Assembly (NCBI GenBank): GCA_017466345.1
Contig: JAFTUI010000018.1
Coordinates: 46,039-110,038 of the forward strand
DNA: 64,000 nt
Direction: 5' to 3'
Source of the DNA: Tidjanibacter sp.
GTDB taxonomy: Bacteria; Bacteroidota; Bacteroidia; Bacteroidales; Rikenellaceae
The position numbers were made by a program, and so were the translations under genes. Below, in pieces: positions 44,394 to 53,444 of this stretch. The notes under the pieces were generated by a model. The model did no database searches and was not told where the DNA came from. It saw only the letters and a program-made list of their open reading frames with translations. Numbering within the stretch: position 1 is the stretch's first letter; each line of letters starts with the position of its first letter.

Positions 44394-44443
44394 TGCAATG
44401 GAGTGCAATGAGGAGCAATGGAGTGCAACGAGCTGCAATAACA
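44394..44443 (+). repeat. Five 10-nt iteron-like repeats
   Basis: Consecutive units TGCAATGGAG, TGCAATGAGG, AGCAATGGAG, TGCAACGAGC and TGCAATAACA. The one-helical-turn period and the position about 170 bp upstream of an HTH protein gene suggest a multimer-binding site for a replication, excision or regulatory protein. Confidence 0.6.
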
Positions 44444-44611
44444 GGGCGAAGAGAATCGTACTTTCTACAAAACAGCATTGGTTGTCGGTGGCGAAAGTCG
44501 TTAACAACTTTTTTACAAAAAAAAATCACCAATTCTCAAACCTTATCACAAACGCCCCTCTACTCTTAATATAAAAAGACTTCCAAATAGTTTAACTTAA
44601 AATTTAAAACT

Positions 44612-44974
44612 ATGACTATGCAAGAAAAAACTTTATCATTTGAGCAGCTACCGGAGCTCATTCAAAATCTGGTAGAGAGAATCGAATCACTCGAAAAGAC
44701 AGTTCGAGAGAAGCAGCAACCACAGCCACTCGAAGGAGAGTTGATGAGTGTGGAGGATGTTTGCAAACTGCTTGGTAAATCGAAATCGGCGGTGTACCGA
44801 ACGGTGAGGTGTCACGACATCCCGTTTATCCGTCAGGGTAACCGATTGTATTTCGATCGACCTACCATCAAGAAGTGGCTCGAGAAGAAACAAAATATCG
44901 AGTGCATCACCAATATGGAGGAGTTCGAAAAGTTTATGACTCCTGACCCGTGGCGATACCGAAATCGACGCTAG
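44612..44974 (+). CDS. HTH_17 (excisionase-like) DNA-binding protein
   Basis: A 120-aa protein: N-terminal coiled coil (about residues 8-35, LIQNLVERIESLEKTVREKQ), then an excisionase-type HTH at about 46-95 (LMSVEDVCKLLGKSKSAVYR, then IPFIRQGNRLYFDRPTIKKW). This architecture is common in Bacteroides integrative elements. It is a candidate ligand of the iterons upstream at 44394-44443. Monocistronic, terminated at 45005. Confidence 0.82.
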   Translation: MTMQEKTLSFEQLPELIQNLVERIESLEKTVREKQQPQPLEGELMSVEDVCKLLGKSKSAVYRTVRCHDIPFIRQGNRLYFDRPTIKKWLEKKQNIECITNMEEFEKFMTPDPWRYRNRR

Positions 44975-45561
44975 TAAAGTGGGTTGTGAATTAGGCAAAG
45001 ATTGACAAGGCGGATTTGGCCCGCCTTGTTTTATTAAATATATGATTAAATTTTGTGGAAATTTATTACACTATTATCTTATTATTCTCAATATGGAAAA
45101 ATATGTTATTACTTAAAAAATGCAAGAATCATCAGATAAAAGGTGTTTGTAATTCAACCGTAGCTATAGTACCACAAACGGTTATCTAAATATATAAACA
45201 CCAAGGCTTGTTATTACTCCTCTAAATCCTAAGAGCCAAAATAGAACTTTAAGATGATAAAAACAATTGTATCCAATTCGTATATAACTTAACATTCTGC
45301 AGTAGAAAGTAAATATTTACAAATGCTCAAACTATATCAAATGCAGGCGATACATTCTTTGGGACCATATTATATTTAACTCGTATTTTCTACAAAAAAT
45401 TACTATCTTTGTATTCGAATTAGGGCACCAGTGACAAAAGAGAAACTTGCAAAATTAAGCAAATAATACTTTTACAACCAAAATATCCATTCGATTCTAC
45501 AATGGCCGTGAGGTGGGAGCTATTTAGAATGAGCGAATGAGAAATTTACTAACTTTGCAAT
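44975..45561. other. Non-coding A/T-rich region before the Fic gene
   Basis: No gene is seen. It contains the terminator ACAAGGCGG/CCGCCTTGT (45005-45029), the second copies of the two short repeats described for 43987-44611 (45291-45312 and 45404-45431, the latter with the -7-like TATCTTTG) and the Fic promoter at 45550. The very low G+C suggests transferred DNA. Confidence 0.55.
45550..45557 (+). promoter_or_regulatory. -7 element for the Fic gene
   Basis: TAACTTTG ends only 4 bp before the ATG at 45562; if used, the mRNA would be almost or fully leaderless. Confidence 0.45.
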
Positions 45562-46632
45562 ATGAGCGAATTTGATAAATATATAGTTCAAGGTGAGCCG
45601 GACAAAAAGGCGAAAGCCAATGCGTGGCAGACTGCGATCGGTCTTCAAGATGTGGATGGTTTGAAGCCGTCGGAGTATCTTATCAAAACAGCGGTGCAGC
45701 ATATCGAGGGCGATATTACAATCGACCAGGTCAAGGATATGCTCGACACCTACTACGAGACCAAAAATGTTCGTAAGCAACTTGATGACGAGCGCACTGA
45801 GGAGGCGGACAAGGTTTCGGCGCGTATTACCGAGATTTTGTCCGAGCAGTCGTTCTCATTCACTCCCGATTATCTGCTGAGAATTCACCGTCGATTGTTC
45901 GAGGGAATCTACAAGCACGCCGGTAAGTTACGTGATGTCAATATCACAAAGAAGGAGTGGGTGCTGAGTGGCGACACAGTGCTCTATTCGAACTATGATA
46001 TGCTGCGTGAGACGCTCGAATACGACTTCGAGCAGGAGAAGAAAACCGATTATTCGGTGCTCAATGCCGATATGGCGGTTAAGCAAATTTGCAAGTTCGT
46101 GTCTGGCATTTGGCAGATACACCCTTTCCGTGAGGGCAACACCCGCACTACCGCTGTGTTTACGATGAAGTGGTTGCAGACCTTCGGATTCAGTGTCGAG
46201 AACGATGTATTCAAGGATAATTCGTGGTATTTTAGAAATGCGCTGGTGAGGGCAAACTACAACAATATTCCGAAGAGAATCTTTGCAACATCAGAGTTCC
46301 TCGAACTATTTTTCCGCAACCTTTTATTTGGCGAGCAGAACAAGTTGAGTAACCGCACAATGTTGGCAGGTGATCCCCAAAGTGCCACGCAAGAAATTTC
46401 AAAGAGCCAAAATGACACTTTGAATGGCACTTTGAATTGCAATCTTGACGAGTTGGCACTTTTGCGATTTGTGAAAGAAAACCCTGACGCCACCCAGATT
46501 GAAATTGCAAAGCACATTGGCAAGTCGGAAAGAACAGTCAAGCGTATGACACCTACTCTGATTGAACGAGGCCTACTCGAAAGAGAGAACGGCAAGCGCA
46601 ATGGCAAGTGGATAGTCAAGTGCGAAATTTAG
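45562..46632 (+). CDS. Fic-domain protein with N-terminal antitoxin-like segment and C-terminal wHTH
   Basis: A 356-aa Fic protein (AMP transferase fold). The catalytic motif HPFREGNTR is intact at residues 187-195. The N-terminal stretch SEYLIKTAVQHIEGDITIDQVKDML (read as AVQHIEGDITIDQV, residues 44-57) resembles the VbhA-type inhibitory helix with its IEG motif, suggesting self-inhibition. Residues about 295-350 form a winged helix (ATQIEIAKHIGKSERTVKRM) typical of Bacteroidota Fic regulators. It likely AMPylates a host protein such as a gyrase subunit, but target and toxicity are unknown. Terminator at 46655. Confidence 0.88.
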   Translation: MSEFDKYIVQGEPDKKAKANAWQTAIGLQDVDGLKPSEYLIKTAVQHIEGDITIDQVKDMLDTYYETKNVRKQLDDERTEEADKVSARITEILSEQSFSFTPDYLLRIHRRLFEGIYKHAGKLRDVNITKKEWVLSGDTVLYSNYDMLRETLEYDFEQEKKTDYSVLNADMAVKQICKFVSGIWQIHPFREGNTRTTAVFTMKWLQTFGFSVENDVFKDNSWYFRNALVRANYNNIPKRIFATSEFLELFFRNLLFGEQNKLSNRTMLAGDPQSATQEISKSQNDTLNGTLNCNLDELALLRFVKENPDATQIEIAKHIGKSERTVKRMTPTLIERGLLERENGKRNGKWIVKCEI

Positions 46633-46654
46633 AAGCAATCATATTTATATAACG

Positions 46655-46690
46655 ACAACTCGTGAGAATCACTCACGAGTTGTTCTTTTA
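46655..46690 (+). terminator. Terminator after the Fic gene
   Basis: ACAACTCGTGA (46655-46665) pairs with TCACGAGTTGT (46673-46683) followed by TCTTTT. Confidence 0.8.
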
Positions 46691-46828
46691 TACTAGTTAC
46701 ATCTTGCTTTTTTGTTGTATTTTAACTTGTGTTTTTGCTGTAATACAACAAGTATTTTGCTAATATAACGTGAGTTTTGACAGGGGGACGTAAGGTCCTC
46801 TTTTGGGTTGGGATTCCTCCAAACCAAA

Positions 46829-46960
46829 AAAATGCATAGAAGCGAGCGAGTAGCTCCCAAAACAACCATCAGCGAGTAGAATATCGTTGAGGGAATTTCT
46901 TGCCAAATAAAAAAGCGGCTCCGCAGTTTACTCTTCGTAAATGAGGCATCAGAGTGATGC
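46829..46960. repeat. Degenerate long-hairpin element A5
   Basis: Begins AAAAAAATGCATAGAAGCGAGCG and carries the loop GCAGTTTACTCTTCGTAA (46923-46940), but the right arm no longer matches the left and instead forms a GCATCA/TGATGC hairpin (46946-46960). Reads as a decayed or rearranged copy of A1/A3. Confidence 0.6.
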
Positions 46961-46987
46961 TTTTGTGTTGGGATTTCTTGGGAATGT

Positions 46988-47112
46988 AAAAAACGCATAG
47001 AACGGAGGGATTTTTGTGCCAAACGAGAGAGCGAGTCCGCAGTTTACTGAACGTAAATGAGGAACTCGCTCTTCGATGTGCGGTGCAAAAAGCACCCGTT
47101 ATATGAGTTTTT
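46988..47112. repeat. Long-hairpin element A4 (125 nt)
   Basis: AAAAAACGCAT (46988-46998) at one end and ATATGAGTTTTT (47101-47112) at the other. The central stem AGCGAGTCC (47030-47038) pairs with GGAACTCGCT (47061-47070), one bulged A, around the 22-nt loop GCAGTTTACTGAACGTAAAT(GA). A GGTGC-A5-GCACC hairpin is at 47082-47096. Confidence 0.7.
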
Positions 47113-47113
47113 G

Positions 47114-47235
47114 AAAAAATGCAGAGAAGCGAGCGAGTTATAGGCGCACAAGAAAACCCCTGCCGAGTTTACTCTTCGTAAATAAGGCAGGGGTTTATCG
47201 CAGTGCAACGACTAAATCGCCGCTCATATGCGTTT

Positions 47236-47237
<2 letters not shown>
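47114..47237. repeat. Long-hairpin element A3 (124 nt) at the 3' end of the V-ATPase operon
   Basis: Ends AAAAAATGCA (47114-47123) and ATGCGTTTTT (47228-47237). A perfect 11-bp stem, AAACCCCTGCC (47154-47164) with GGCAGGGGTTT (47186-47196), holds the loop GAGTTTACTCTTCGTAAAT(AA). Conserved flanks TATAGGCGCACAAGA and ATCGCAGTGCAACG match A1. It overlaps the stop codon of the K subunit and would form the operon's 3' end. Confidence 0.8.
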
Positions 47238-47724
<487 letters not shown>

Positions 47725-47735
47725 TTATTTGATTT

Positions 47736-49559
47736 TTAGTTTGTTTTACGCTTTTCAAAGGGAGTGTATACCCTTGTTGCTGCCTCGAAGCCGGCGTTCT
47801 TGTAGAACTCAATGAACGTAAGACGCATCGGGTGAACGAAGGCACCAATGGCAGACATAAAGATGTTTATACCGTGACCAAACGCCAAGATGAGGAACAT
47901 CACCACTTGGCGCAGACCGGGGGTGTCGGGAGCAAGGCTGCCTGCAAGGTCGTTGAACACCACTGCCAGCGCACCGCCCGAAAGGCTGATGGCGAACAGA
48001 CGCACATAACTCAGCACATCACCCAGCAGACCCGTAAGGTTGTTGTAGGTATCCCACAGACCCGAGCCAAAGTTGACCAAAGGATTGCGGTTGGGATTAT
48101 TCAGCAGGAGCATAAAGACTGCACCAAAGATCAGCACGCCGAGGAAGATGGGCGAAGAGAAGCCGAAGCCTGCAACGCCAACCATAGGCAGCAAGAATGC
48201 CAAGAGGCAGTCCACCAATATGATAAGCCAGCCAAGAGTACCAAACGAGTACTTAAAGCCGTAGGCGATGGTGGTATTTATCACATTGAGCACCAGAGCG
48301 AAAATAATCTGCACAATACCGCAACCGAGTGCGATGTAGAAGAGTTGGTCGTTGATGGTCTGCATAGCATTGTTATACCATTCGGGCACGCCCGAGTCGA
48401 TGAGCGACACACCGAATATATTGCCCACGCACAAACCAAAGACCATAGAGGCAAAGCCCAACCACATAACGAGTTGCGAGATAAGCCCCATTCCCTTCAT
48501 CTTCTTCAAGTACATAAACAGACCTATAAGGAAGAAGGTTGCACCATAGCCCGCATCGCCAATACAGAAGCCGAAGAAGAGCATATAGAAGGGTGCAAAA
48601 TACTTCGTCAGGTCCATAGTGCCATACTTGGGCACGGCGTAGAAGTCGCCAATGAACTCGAAAGGCTTAGCGAACCAGCCATTTTTGAGTTTCACGGGCG
48701 TGTCGTCCTCCATAGTGGGTTTCTCCTTAACATAGAACACATCGTTCTCTGCATCCAATAGAGCATCCACCTCCTTAGCATTAGCCTCGGGAGCCCAGCC
48801 CTGCAAAACTATGAGTTTGCCATCAGCCTCGCCCTCGCCACTGCGGCTCACTTGGCTAAACTGCAACTCATCTTTCAGACCATTGGCGTGGTCGGCAATG
48901 AGCGACTCACTTGCCACGCAACGAGCCATAACACTCTCCCACTCCGAGAGCACAGCCTGCAAAGCGGCAATCTCGCGGCGTTTGTCATCGGCATTGAGAG
49001 AGGGCGTTTTCACAACCTGAGCATCAATCTGAGGTGCGGGCTCACCCTTGCGGCTTACGACCACAAAATAGGTAACGCCACCCCTCTCCGAGATAGGCTC
49101 AACAGTGTAGTTCTCACTCCACGTCTCCACGCCCTGGGCATACTCGTTGGAGTAGCAGGAGTAGAAGTGGAGCAAGATACCCTCTGCTTCGAGGCGTGCG
49201 ATAGACTCGGGAGCGAAGTCGCCCCACATAGAGAGTTCCTCAGCCTCTTTCTCTGCCTTAGCAATCTGAGCAGTTAGGGAGTCTATCTTAGCCGAAGCCT
49301 TGCGGTAGTTCTCGTAAGCCTCCTCGCCACTTGCGAAGGGTTCGCCACCCAGATACTTGGGCTGTTTTTTAAGAGCCGCAAAAGCCTCCGATGCCGCCTT
49401 ATGAGCCTCAATCTCACCCAGCACTTCCCTTTCGCGCTCGTTAGGTTCCCAGCCGCTGGTTGTGATGTCCACAACACCGAGTTCCTGCAACCTTGCAAGG
49501 AACTCCTCTTGCGCCTTATGATAGAGCACAAGAGTATATTTGTTCATCTTTACTATCAT
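47736..49559 (-). CDS. ntpI: V-type ATP synthase subunit I (a-subunit)
   Basis: A 607-aa stator membrane subunit. About 310 N-terminal cytoplasmic residues, predicted coiled coils (ALRAEY-like KAASEAFAALKKQ, KIDSLTAQIAKAEKEAEEL), precede about seven or eight helices including GFCIGDAGYGATFFLIGLFM and SYVRLFAISLSGGALAVVFN, the helix with the half-channel Arg (YVRLF). Its start overlaps the D-subunit stop (ATGA); a second ATG (MNKYTL) 12 bp downstream is possible. Confidence 0.92.
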   Translation of the reverse strand: MIVKMNKYTLVLYHKAQEEFLARLQELGVVDITTSGWEPNEREREVLGEIEAHKAASEAFAALKKQPKYLGGEPFASGEEAYENYRKASAKIDSLTAQIAKAEKEAEELSMWGDFAPESIARLEAEGILLHFYSCYSNEYAQGVETWSENYTVEPISERGGVTYFVVVSRKGEPAPQIDAQVVKTPSLNADDKRREIAALQAVLSEWESVMARCVASESLIADHANGLKDELQFSQVSRSGEGEADGKLIVLQGWAPEANAKEVDALLDAENDVFYVKEKPTMEDDTPVKLKNGWFAKPFEFIGDFYAVPKYGTMDLTKYFAPFYMLFFGFCIGDAGYGATFFLIGLFMYLKKMKGMGLISQLVMWLGFASMVFGLCVGNIFGVSLIDSGVPEWYNNAMQTINDQLFYIALGCGIVQIIFALVLNVINTTIAYGFKYSFGTLGWLIILVDCLLAFLLPMVGVAGFGFSSPIFLGVLIFGAVFMLLLNNPNRNPLVNFGSGLWDTYNNLTGLLGDVLSYVRLFAISLSGGALAVVFNDLAGSLAPDTPGLRQVVMFLILAFGHGINIFMSAIGAFVHPMRLTFIEFYKNAGFEAATRVYTPFEKRKTN

Positions 49560-50164
49560 AACTCTTCGGCGGGTTTAAGTTGTTCGTGTTTAGTCTTAAC
49601 TATCTTCTGCGCACTCTTCGAGAGGTTCTCCTCATCTTCGAGGAATCGCTTAATCTTGCGAATAGCATCCTCGTAGCCAGGTATTTGCACCTTCTCGTAG
49701 AGGTTTACCTTCTGTGTGGTCTTCTTGCGTGCGTGGTCGAGCAACTCGGTACGCCTCTGGAACACCTCGAACTCGATACCCAGACGTGCGATGTTCTTCA
49801 ACACCTCCACACCATCGGCATACCAAGCAGGCGAAGCGAAGAGATCGTAGGGACGCTCCTCGAAGATGACCTCTTTCAGGGCTGGAATCTTCACGCCTGC
49901 GATTTTGTTCATCCCCAGCACGACATCCTTCACTGCCAGAAGGTCGCTTTCGAACTCGCCCCAAAGTGCCGCCATATAGTCGTACTTTGCAATAAGCTCA
50001 TCAATGCGTTTTTGGTAGCCCTCTGCCCTATCTTTGGCAGCCGACACCTCAACCCTCAGAGCCGACTCCTTACTCTTGATGGTAGGGAGGGCTCGTTGGC
50101 GCATTTTGAGCTGTTTGCCGAGTTCGCCAAGCGAAGTCTTATTGTATTGAAATTTTATTGCCAT
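49556..50164 (-). CDS. ntpD: V-type ATP synthase subunit D
   Basis: A 202-aa central-shaft subunit, mainly long antiparallel coiled coil. The N-terminal KFQYNKTSLGELGKQLKMRQRALPTIKSKE (read as NKTSLGELGKQLKMRQRAL) and C-terminal VNLYEKVQIPGYEDAIRKIK are characteristic. Translationally coupled to ntpI. Confidence 0.92.
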   Translation of the reverse strand: MAIKFQYNKTSLGELGKQLKMRQRALPTIKSKESALRVEVSAAKDRAEGYQKRIDELIAKYDYMAALWGEFESDLLAVKDVVLGMNKIAGVKIPALKEVIFEERPYDLFASPAWYADGVEVLKNIARLGIEFEVFQRRTELLDHARKKTTQKVNLYEKVQIPGYEDAIRKIKRFLEDEENLSKSAQKIVKTKHEQLKPAEEL

Positions 50165-50299
50165 CTAATTCTATTATTTATGATGGTTTTATTTTCTCTA
50201 ATTTGATGGATTTTTGAGCTATTTTTTCTTTTTTGCCGAGGGAGCATAGCGGAACTATGTGACCAAGGCAAAGAGAAAAAAGAGCCAAAAAGGCACAAA

Positions 50300-51616
50300 T
50301 TATTTCCAGTATTTCTCCACCAACTCCGATTTGATGGTAACCTCACTCTTCTTGAAGTACTTAGCAAACAGAGTCCAAGCCGTATCGAGCATCTCTGTAA
50401 TGTCGATATTTACGTCAATCGAAAGCAGTTTGTCCGAGTACTCCTTAGCGAAAGCGAGTGCACGCTCATCGTAGTCCGACAGGTCGAAACCGTTCTCCAA
50501 CTTGGTCTTAGCACCAGCAGCATCCGAGTAGAGTCGTACCGCAGCATTCATAACCTGAGGATGGTCCTCGCGGGTTTTCTTGCCAATAACGAGCTGTTTC
50601 AGACGCGAAAGCGAGCGGAAGGGGTCTACGATAACCTTACCGGTGTCGGTATCATTACGGAGGAAGAGCTGACCCTCGGTAATGTAACCCGTATTATCGG
50701 GAATTGCGTGGGTAATATCGCCACCCGAGAGAGTGGTAACAGCAATAATCGTAATCGAACCACCCGAGGGGAGTTGTACGGCTTTCTCGTAGATCTTCGC
50801 CAAGTCCGAGTAGAGCGAACCGGGCATAGAGTCCTTCGAAGGAATCTGGTCCATACGGTTCGACACGATAGCAAGTGCATCGGCGTAGAGTGTCATATCG
50901 GTAAGCAGCACGAGCACCTTCTCGCCCTTGTCGGCAGCGAAGTACTCGGCAGCCGTAAGTGCCATATCGGGCACCAACAGACGCTCAACGGGAGGGTTCT
51001 CGGTGGTGTTCACAAAGCAAACAATCCTATCCAATACACCTGCGTTCTCGAAGAGGTTTTTGAAATATAGGAAGTCATCGTTGGTCATACCCATACCACC
51101 AAGGATAATCTTATCTGCCTTAGCCCTCAGAGCCACATTAGCCATCACTTGGTTATAGGGTTGGTCGGGGTCGGCAAAGAATGGAATCTTCTGACCCGAC
51201 ACGATGGTGTTGTTAAGGTCGATACCTGCGATACCCGTAGCGATGAGTTCCGAAGGCTGACGGCGGCGGAAGGGGTTTACGGTAGGACCGCCAATCTCCC
51301 TCTCTTCGCCCTCAACGGGTGCGCCACCTTCCAGAGGCTCGCCATAGGCATTGAAGAAGCGACCTGCCAAACCATCGCCCACTTTCAACGTGGGAGGTAC
51401 GCCGTGGAAGAGTACCTCGGCATCGGTAGAGATACCTTCGGTACCCTCAAAAACCTGCAAGGTAACCTCGTCACCCATAATTTTTACCACCTGTGCAAGG
51501 TGTCCACCAACAGTAGCGAGCTCGTCATTACCCACACCCGTAGCGTGGAGTGTAACGGTTGCCTTAGTGATATTATCTATCTTGGTGTATATTTTCTGAA
51601 ATGCTTTTGTAGTCAT
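50300..51616 (-). CDS. ntpB: V-type ATP synthase subunit B
   Basis: A 438-aa non-catalytic nucleotide-binding subunit; no P-loop is present at the GLPHNE-like position (SGQKIPFFADPDQPYNQVMA), as expected for B. Typical blocks: GRFFNAYGEPLEGGAPV, SELIATGIAGIDLNN, ADALAIVSNRMDQIPSKDSMPG and SLSRLKQLVIG. The 135-bp gap to ntpD contains an imperfect hairpin with no further gene. Confidence 0.94.
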   Translation of the reverse strand: MTTKAFQKIYTKIDNITKATVTLHATGVGNDELATVGGHLAQVVKIMGDEVTLQVFEGTEGISTDAEVLFHGVPPTLKVGDGLAGRFFNAYGEPLEGGAPVEGEEREIGGPTVNPFRRRQPSELIATGIAGIDLNNTIVSGQKIPFFADPDQPYNQVMANVALRAKADKIILGGMGMTNDDFLYFKNLFENAGVLDRIVCFVNTTENPPVERLLVPDMALTAAEYFAADKGEKVLVLLTDMTLYADALAIVSNRMDQIPSKDSMPGSLYSDLAKIYEKAVQLPSGGSITIIAVTTLSGGDITHAIPDNTGYITEGQLFLRNDTDTGKVIVDPFRSLSRLKQLVIGKKTREDHPQVMNAAVRLYSDAAGAKTKLENGFDLSDYDERALAFAKEYSDKLLSIDVNIDITEMLDTAWTLFAKYFKKSEVTIKSELVEKYWK

Positions 51617-51634
51617 AACTTTCTCTCCTCCAAA

Positions 51635-53383
51635 TTATTTAGTGGCTGCAAAGGTTCTGATTTCTGCCTCGTATTTGGCAAACTCCTCGCTCTTCCACTC
51701 GGTGTAGTTGAGCTGTTTGAAGAGGTTGATGAGGTTTTTGAAGAATGCCGAGCACTCCTCGAAGTCTGCAAAGCCATACTGTTTGCGGCACATCTCCATC
51801 ACAAAGTCGAACATATATTTCTGCCTATCGATGGGGCAGTTGGCATCGATGTCATCGAAAGCGTCCTGCTGCAAGATAACAAAGTCTACAAGCTCGCTCT
51901 TCCAGAACATCTCGTGGTACTCTACGGGAACACCGTCATCGCCCAAGATGTTGATTTGCTCGGCAGCCTCTTTACCTCTACGCACAAGGGTCTTGCCCTC
52001 CATTACGTTCTTAACCCATCCCTCTTCGATGTGGTCATCGAGGTAGTCGATAATCTCGGGATATTCGAGGTATTTCGAGTAGCTGTCCAGAGGGTCAATT
52101 GCGGGGTAGCGTTTCGAGTCGGCACGCTGCTGCGAGAGAGCATAGAAGCACCTTGCAGCCTTCTTGGTCGATTCGGTAACGGGCTCTTTAAGGTTACCAC
52201 CTGCGGGCGATACGGTACCGAGGAAAGTAACCGAGCCGGTAGCACCACTACGCAAGTGAACCAAACCTGCCCTTGCATAGAACGAAGAGATGATTGCCGA
52301 AAGGTCCATAGGGAACGCATCCTGACCGGGAAGTTCCTCCAAGCGGTTCGACATCTCCCTCAGAGCCTGAGCCCAACGCGAGGTGGAGTCTGCCAGCAGC
52401 AGCACTTTAAGACCCATTGCGCGGTAGTACTCCGCGATGGTCATACCCGTATAAACCGATGCCTCACGAGCCGCAACGGGCATATTCGAGGTGTTACAGA
52501 TGATGGTTGTACGCTCCATAAGTTTGTGACCTGTACGGGGGTCATCCAAGTGGGGGAACTCCGCAAAAATCTCCACAACCTCGTTTGCACGCTCACCGCA
52601 GGCTACCATAATAATAAGGTCTGCCTCGGCTTGTTTCGATATGGCGTGCTGCAACACGGTCTTACCAGCACCGAAGGGACCGGGGATAAAGCCCGTACCA
52701 CCATCGGCAATGGGGTTGAAGGTGTCGATAGCCCTCACACCTGTCTCCATAATGCGGCTGGGGCGTGGTTTAGCGGTATAGGCTTTGATAGCCTTCTTAA
52801 CGGGCCAGCGTTGCACCATAGTTACCTCGTGGTCCTCGCCCTTCTCGTCTGTCAGCACGGCAACAACGGTATTTACGTTATACTCGCCTGCCTCAGTGAG
52901 CGATTTTACGGTATAGGTCTGCTCCATAGTGAAGGGCACCATAATTTTGTGAGCCACCCACAACTCCTGCACTTCGCCGAGCCAATCGCCAGCGGTGACC
53001 ACATCGCCCACCTTAGCCAGAGGCTTGTATGCCCAGAGTTTTTCGTAGTCGATGGGATCGGTCTTGGTACCCCTCTCGATGAAGAGGCTCTCCATCCTTT
53101 CGAGGTCGTTTTGCAGACCATCGTAGTTGCGCGAGATGATACCGGGAGCGAGTGTTGCTTCGAGCATATGACCCTCGAACTCCACCTCAGCACCAATCCT
53201 CAAACCGCGAGTCGAGTCGAACACCTGAACATAGGCATCCTTACCCGTCACTTTAATTACCTCCGCCATAAGTTTCACACCACCAACGGTAATGTAGCAG
53301 ATCTCGTTCTGCGACACTGCGCCCTCGGTGCGTACTATCACGATGTTGGAGATAATACCTTGAACTTTTCCAGTAGTTTTCAT
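51635..53383 (-). CDS. ntpA: V-type ATP synthase catalytic subunit A
   Basis: A 582-aa catalytic subunit. The Walker A motif is GPFGAGKTVLQHAISK, preceded by IADGGTGFIPG; the arginine/adenine region is LLADSTSRWAQALREMS. The A-type non-homologous insert follows the N-terminal barrel (about residues 115-190). With B it forms the A3B3 head. Length is normal. A 61-bp gap separates it from the DUF2764 gene upstream. Confidence 0.96.
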   Translation of the reverse strand: MKTTGKVQGIISNIVIVRTEGAVSQNEICYITVGGVKLMAEVIKVTGKDAYVQVFDSTRGLRIGAEVEFEGHMLEATLAPGIISRNYDGLQNDLERMESLFIERGTKTDPIDYEKLWAYKPLAKVGDVVTAGDWLGEVQELWVAHKIMVPFTMEQTYTVKSLTEAGEYNVNTVVAVLTDEKGEDHEVTMVQRWPVKKAIKAYTAKPRPSRIMETGVRAIDTFNPIADGGTGFIPGPFGAGKTVLQHAISKQAEADLIIMVACGERANEVVEIFAEFPHLDDPRTGHKLMERTTIICNTSNMPVAAREASVYTGMTIAEYYRAMGLKVLLLADSTSRWAQALREMSNRLEELPGQDAFPMDLSAIISSFYARAGLVHLRSGATGSVTFLGTVSPAGGNLKEPVTESTKKAARCFYALSQQRADSKRYPAIDPLDSYSKYLEYPEIIDYLDDHIEEGWVKNVMEGKTLVRRGKEAAEQINILGDDGVPVEYHEMFWKSELVDFVILQQDAFDDIDANCPIDRQKYMFDFVMEMCRKQYGFADFEECSAFFKNLINLFKQLNYTEWKSEEFAKYEAEIRTFAATK

Positions 53384-53444
53384 TAATCTTTTATTGTTTT
53401 TATAATTTTGAATTTCAATCTACTCAGTAGCACCCAAAGCCCCT

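Larger units (their letters stand above)
43987..44611. other. Non-coding region with duplicated leader, iterons and a terminator
   Basis: No coding frame is credible. Contents: a TATCTTTACACTCGAATT...GGGCACC leader-like sequence (44084-44111) that recurs at 45404-45431; a TTTTCGCCCC repeat (44168-44205) resembling 35211-35244; a 22-nt AACCTTCTGC...GAAAGTAA sequence (44221-44242) that recurs at 45291-45312; a terminator hairpin (44316-44353); and a 10-nt iteron array (44394-44443). Confidence 0.65.

Noticed and set aside
51149-53386. 745-codon open frame opposite the V-ATPase A subunit
   Set aside because: Antisense shadow of a well-conserved gene; the protein resembles no family and has no promoter.
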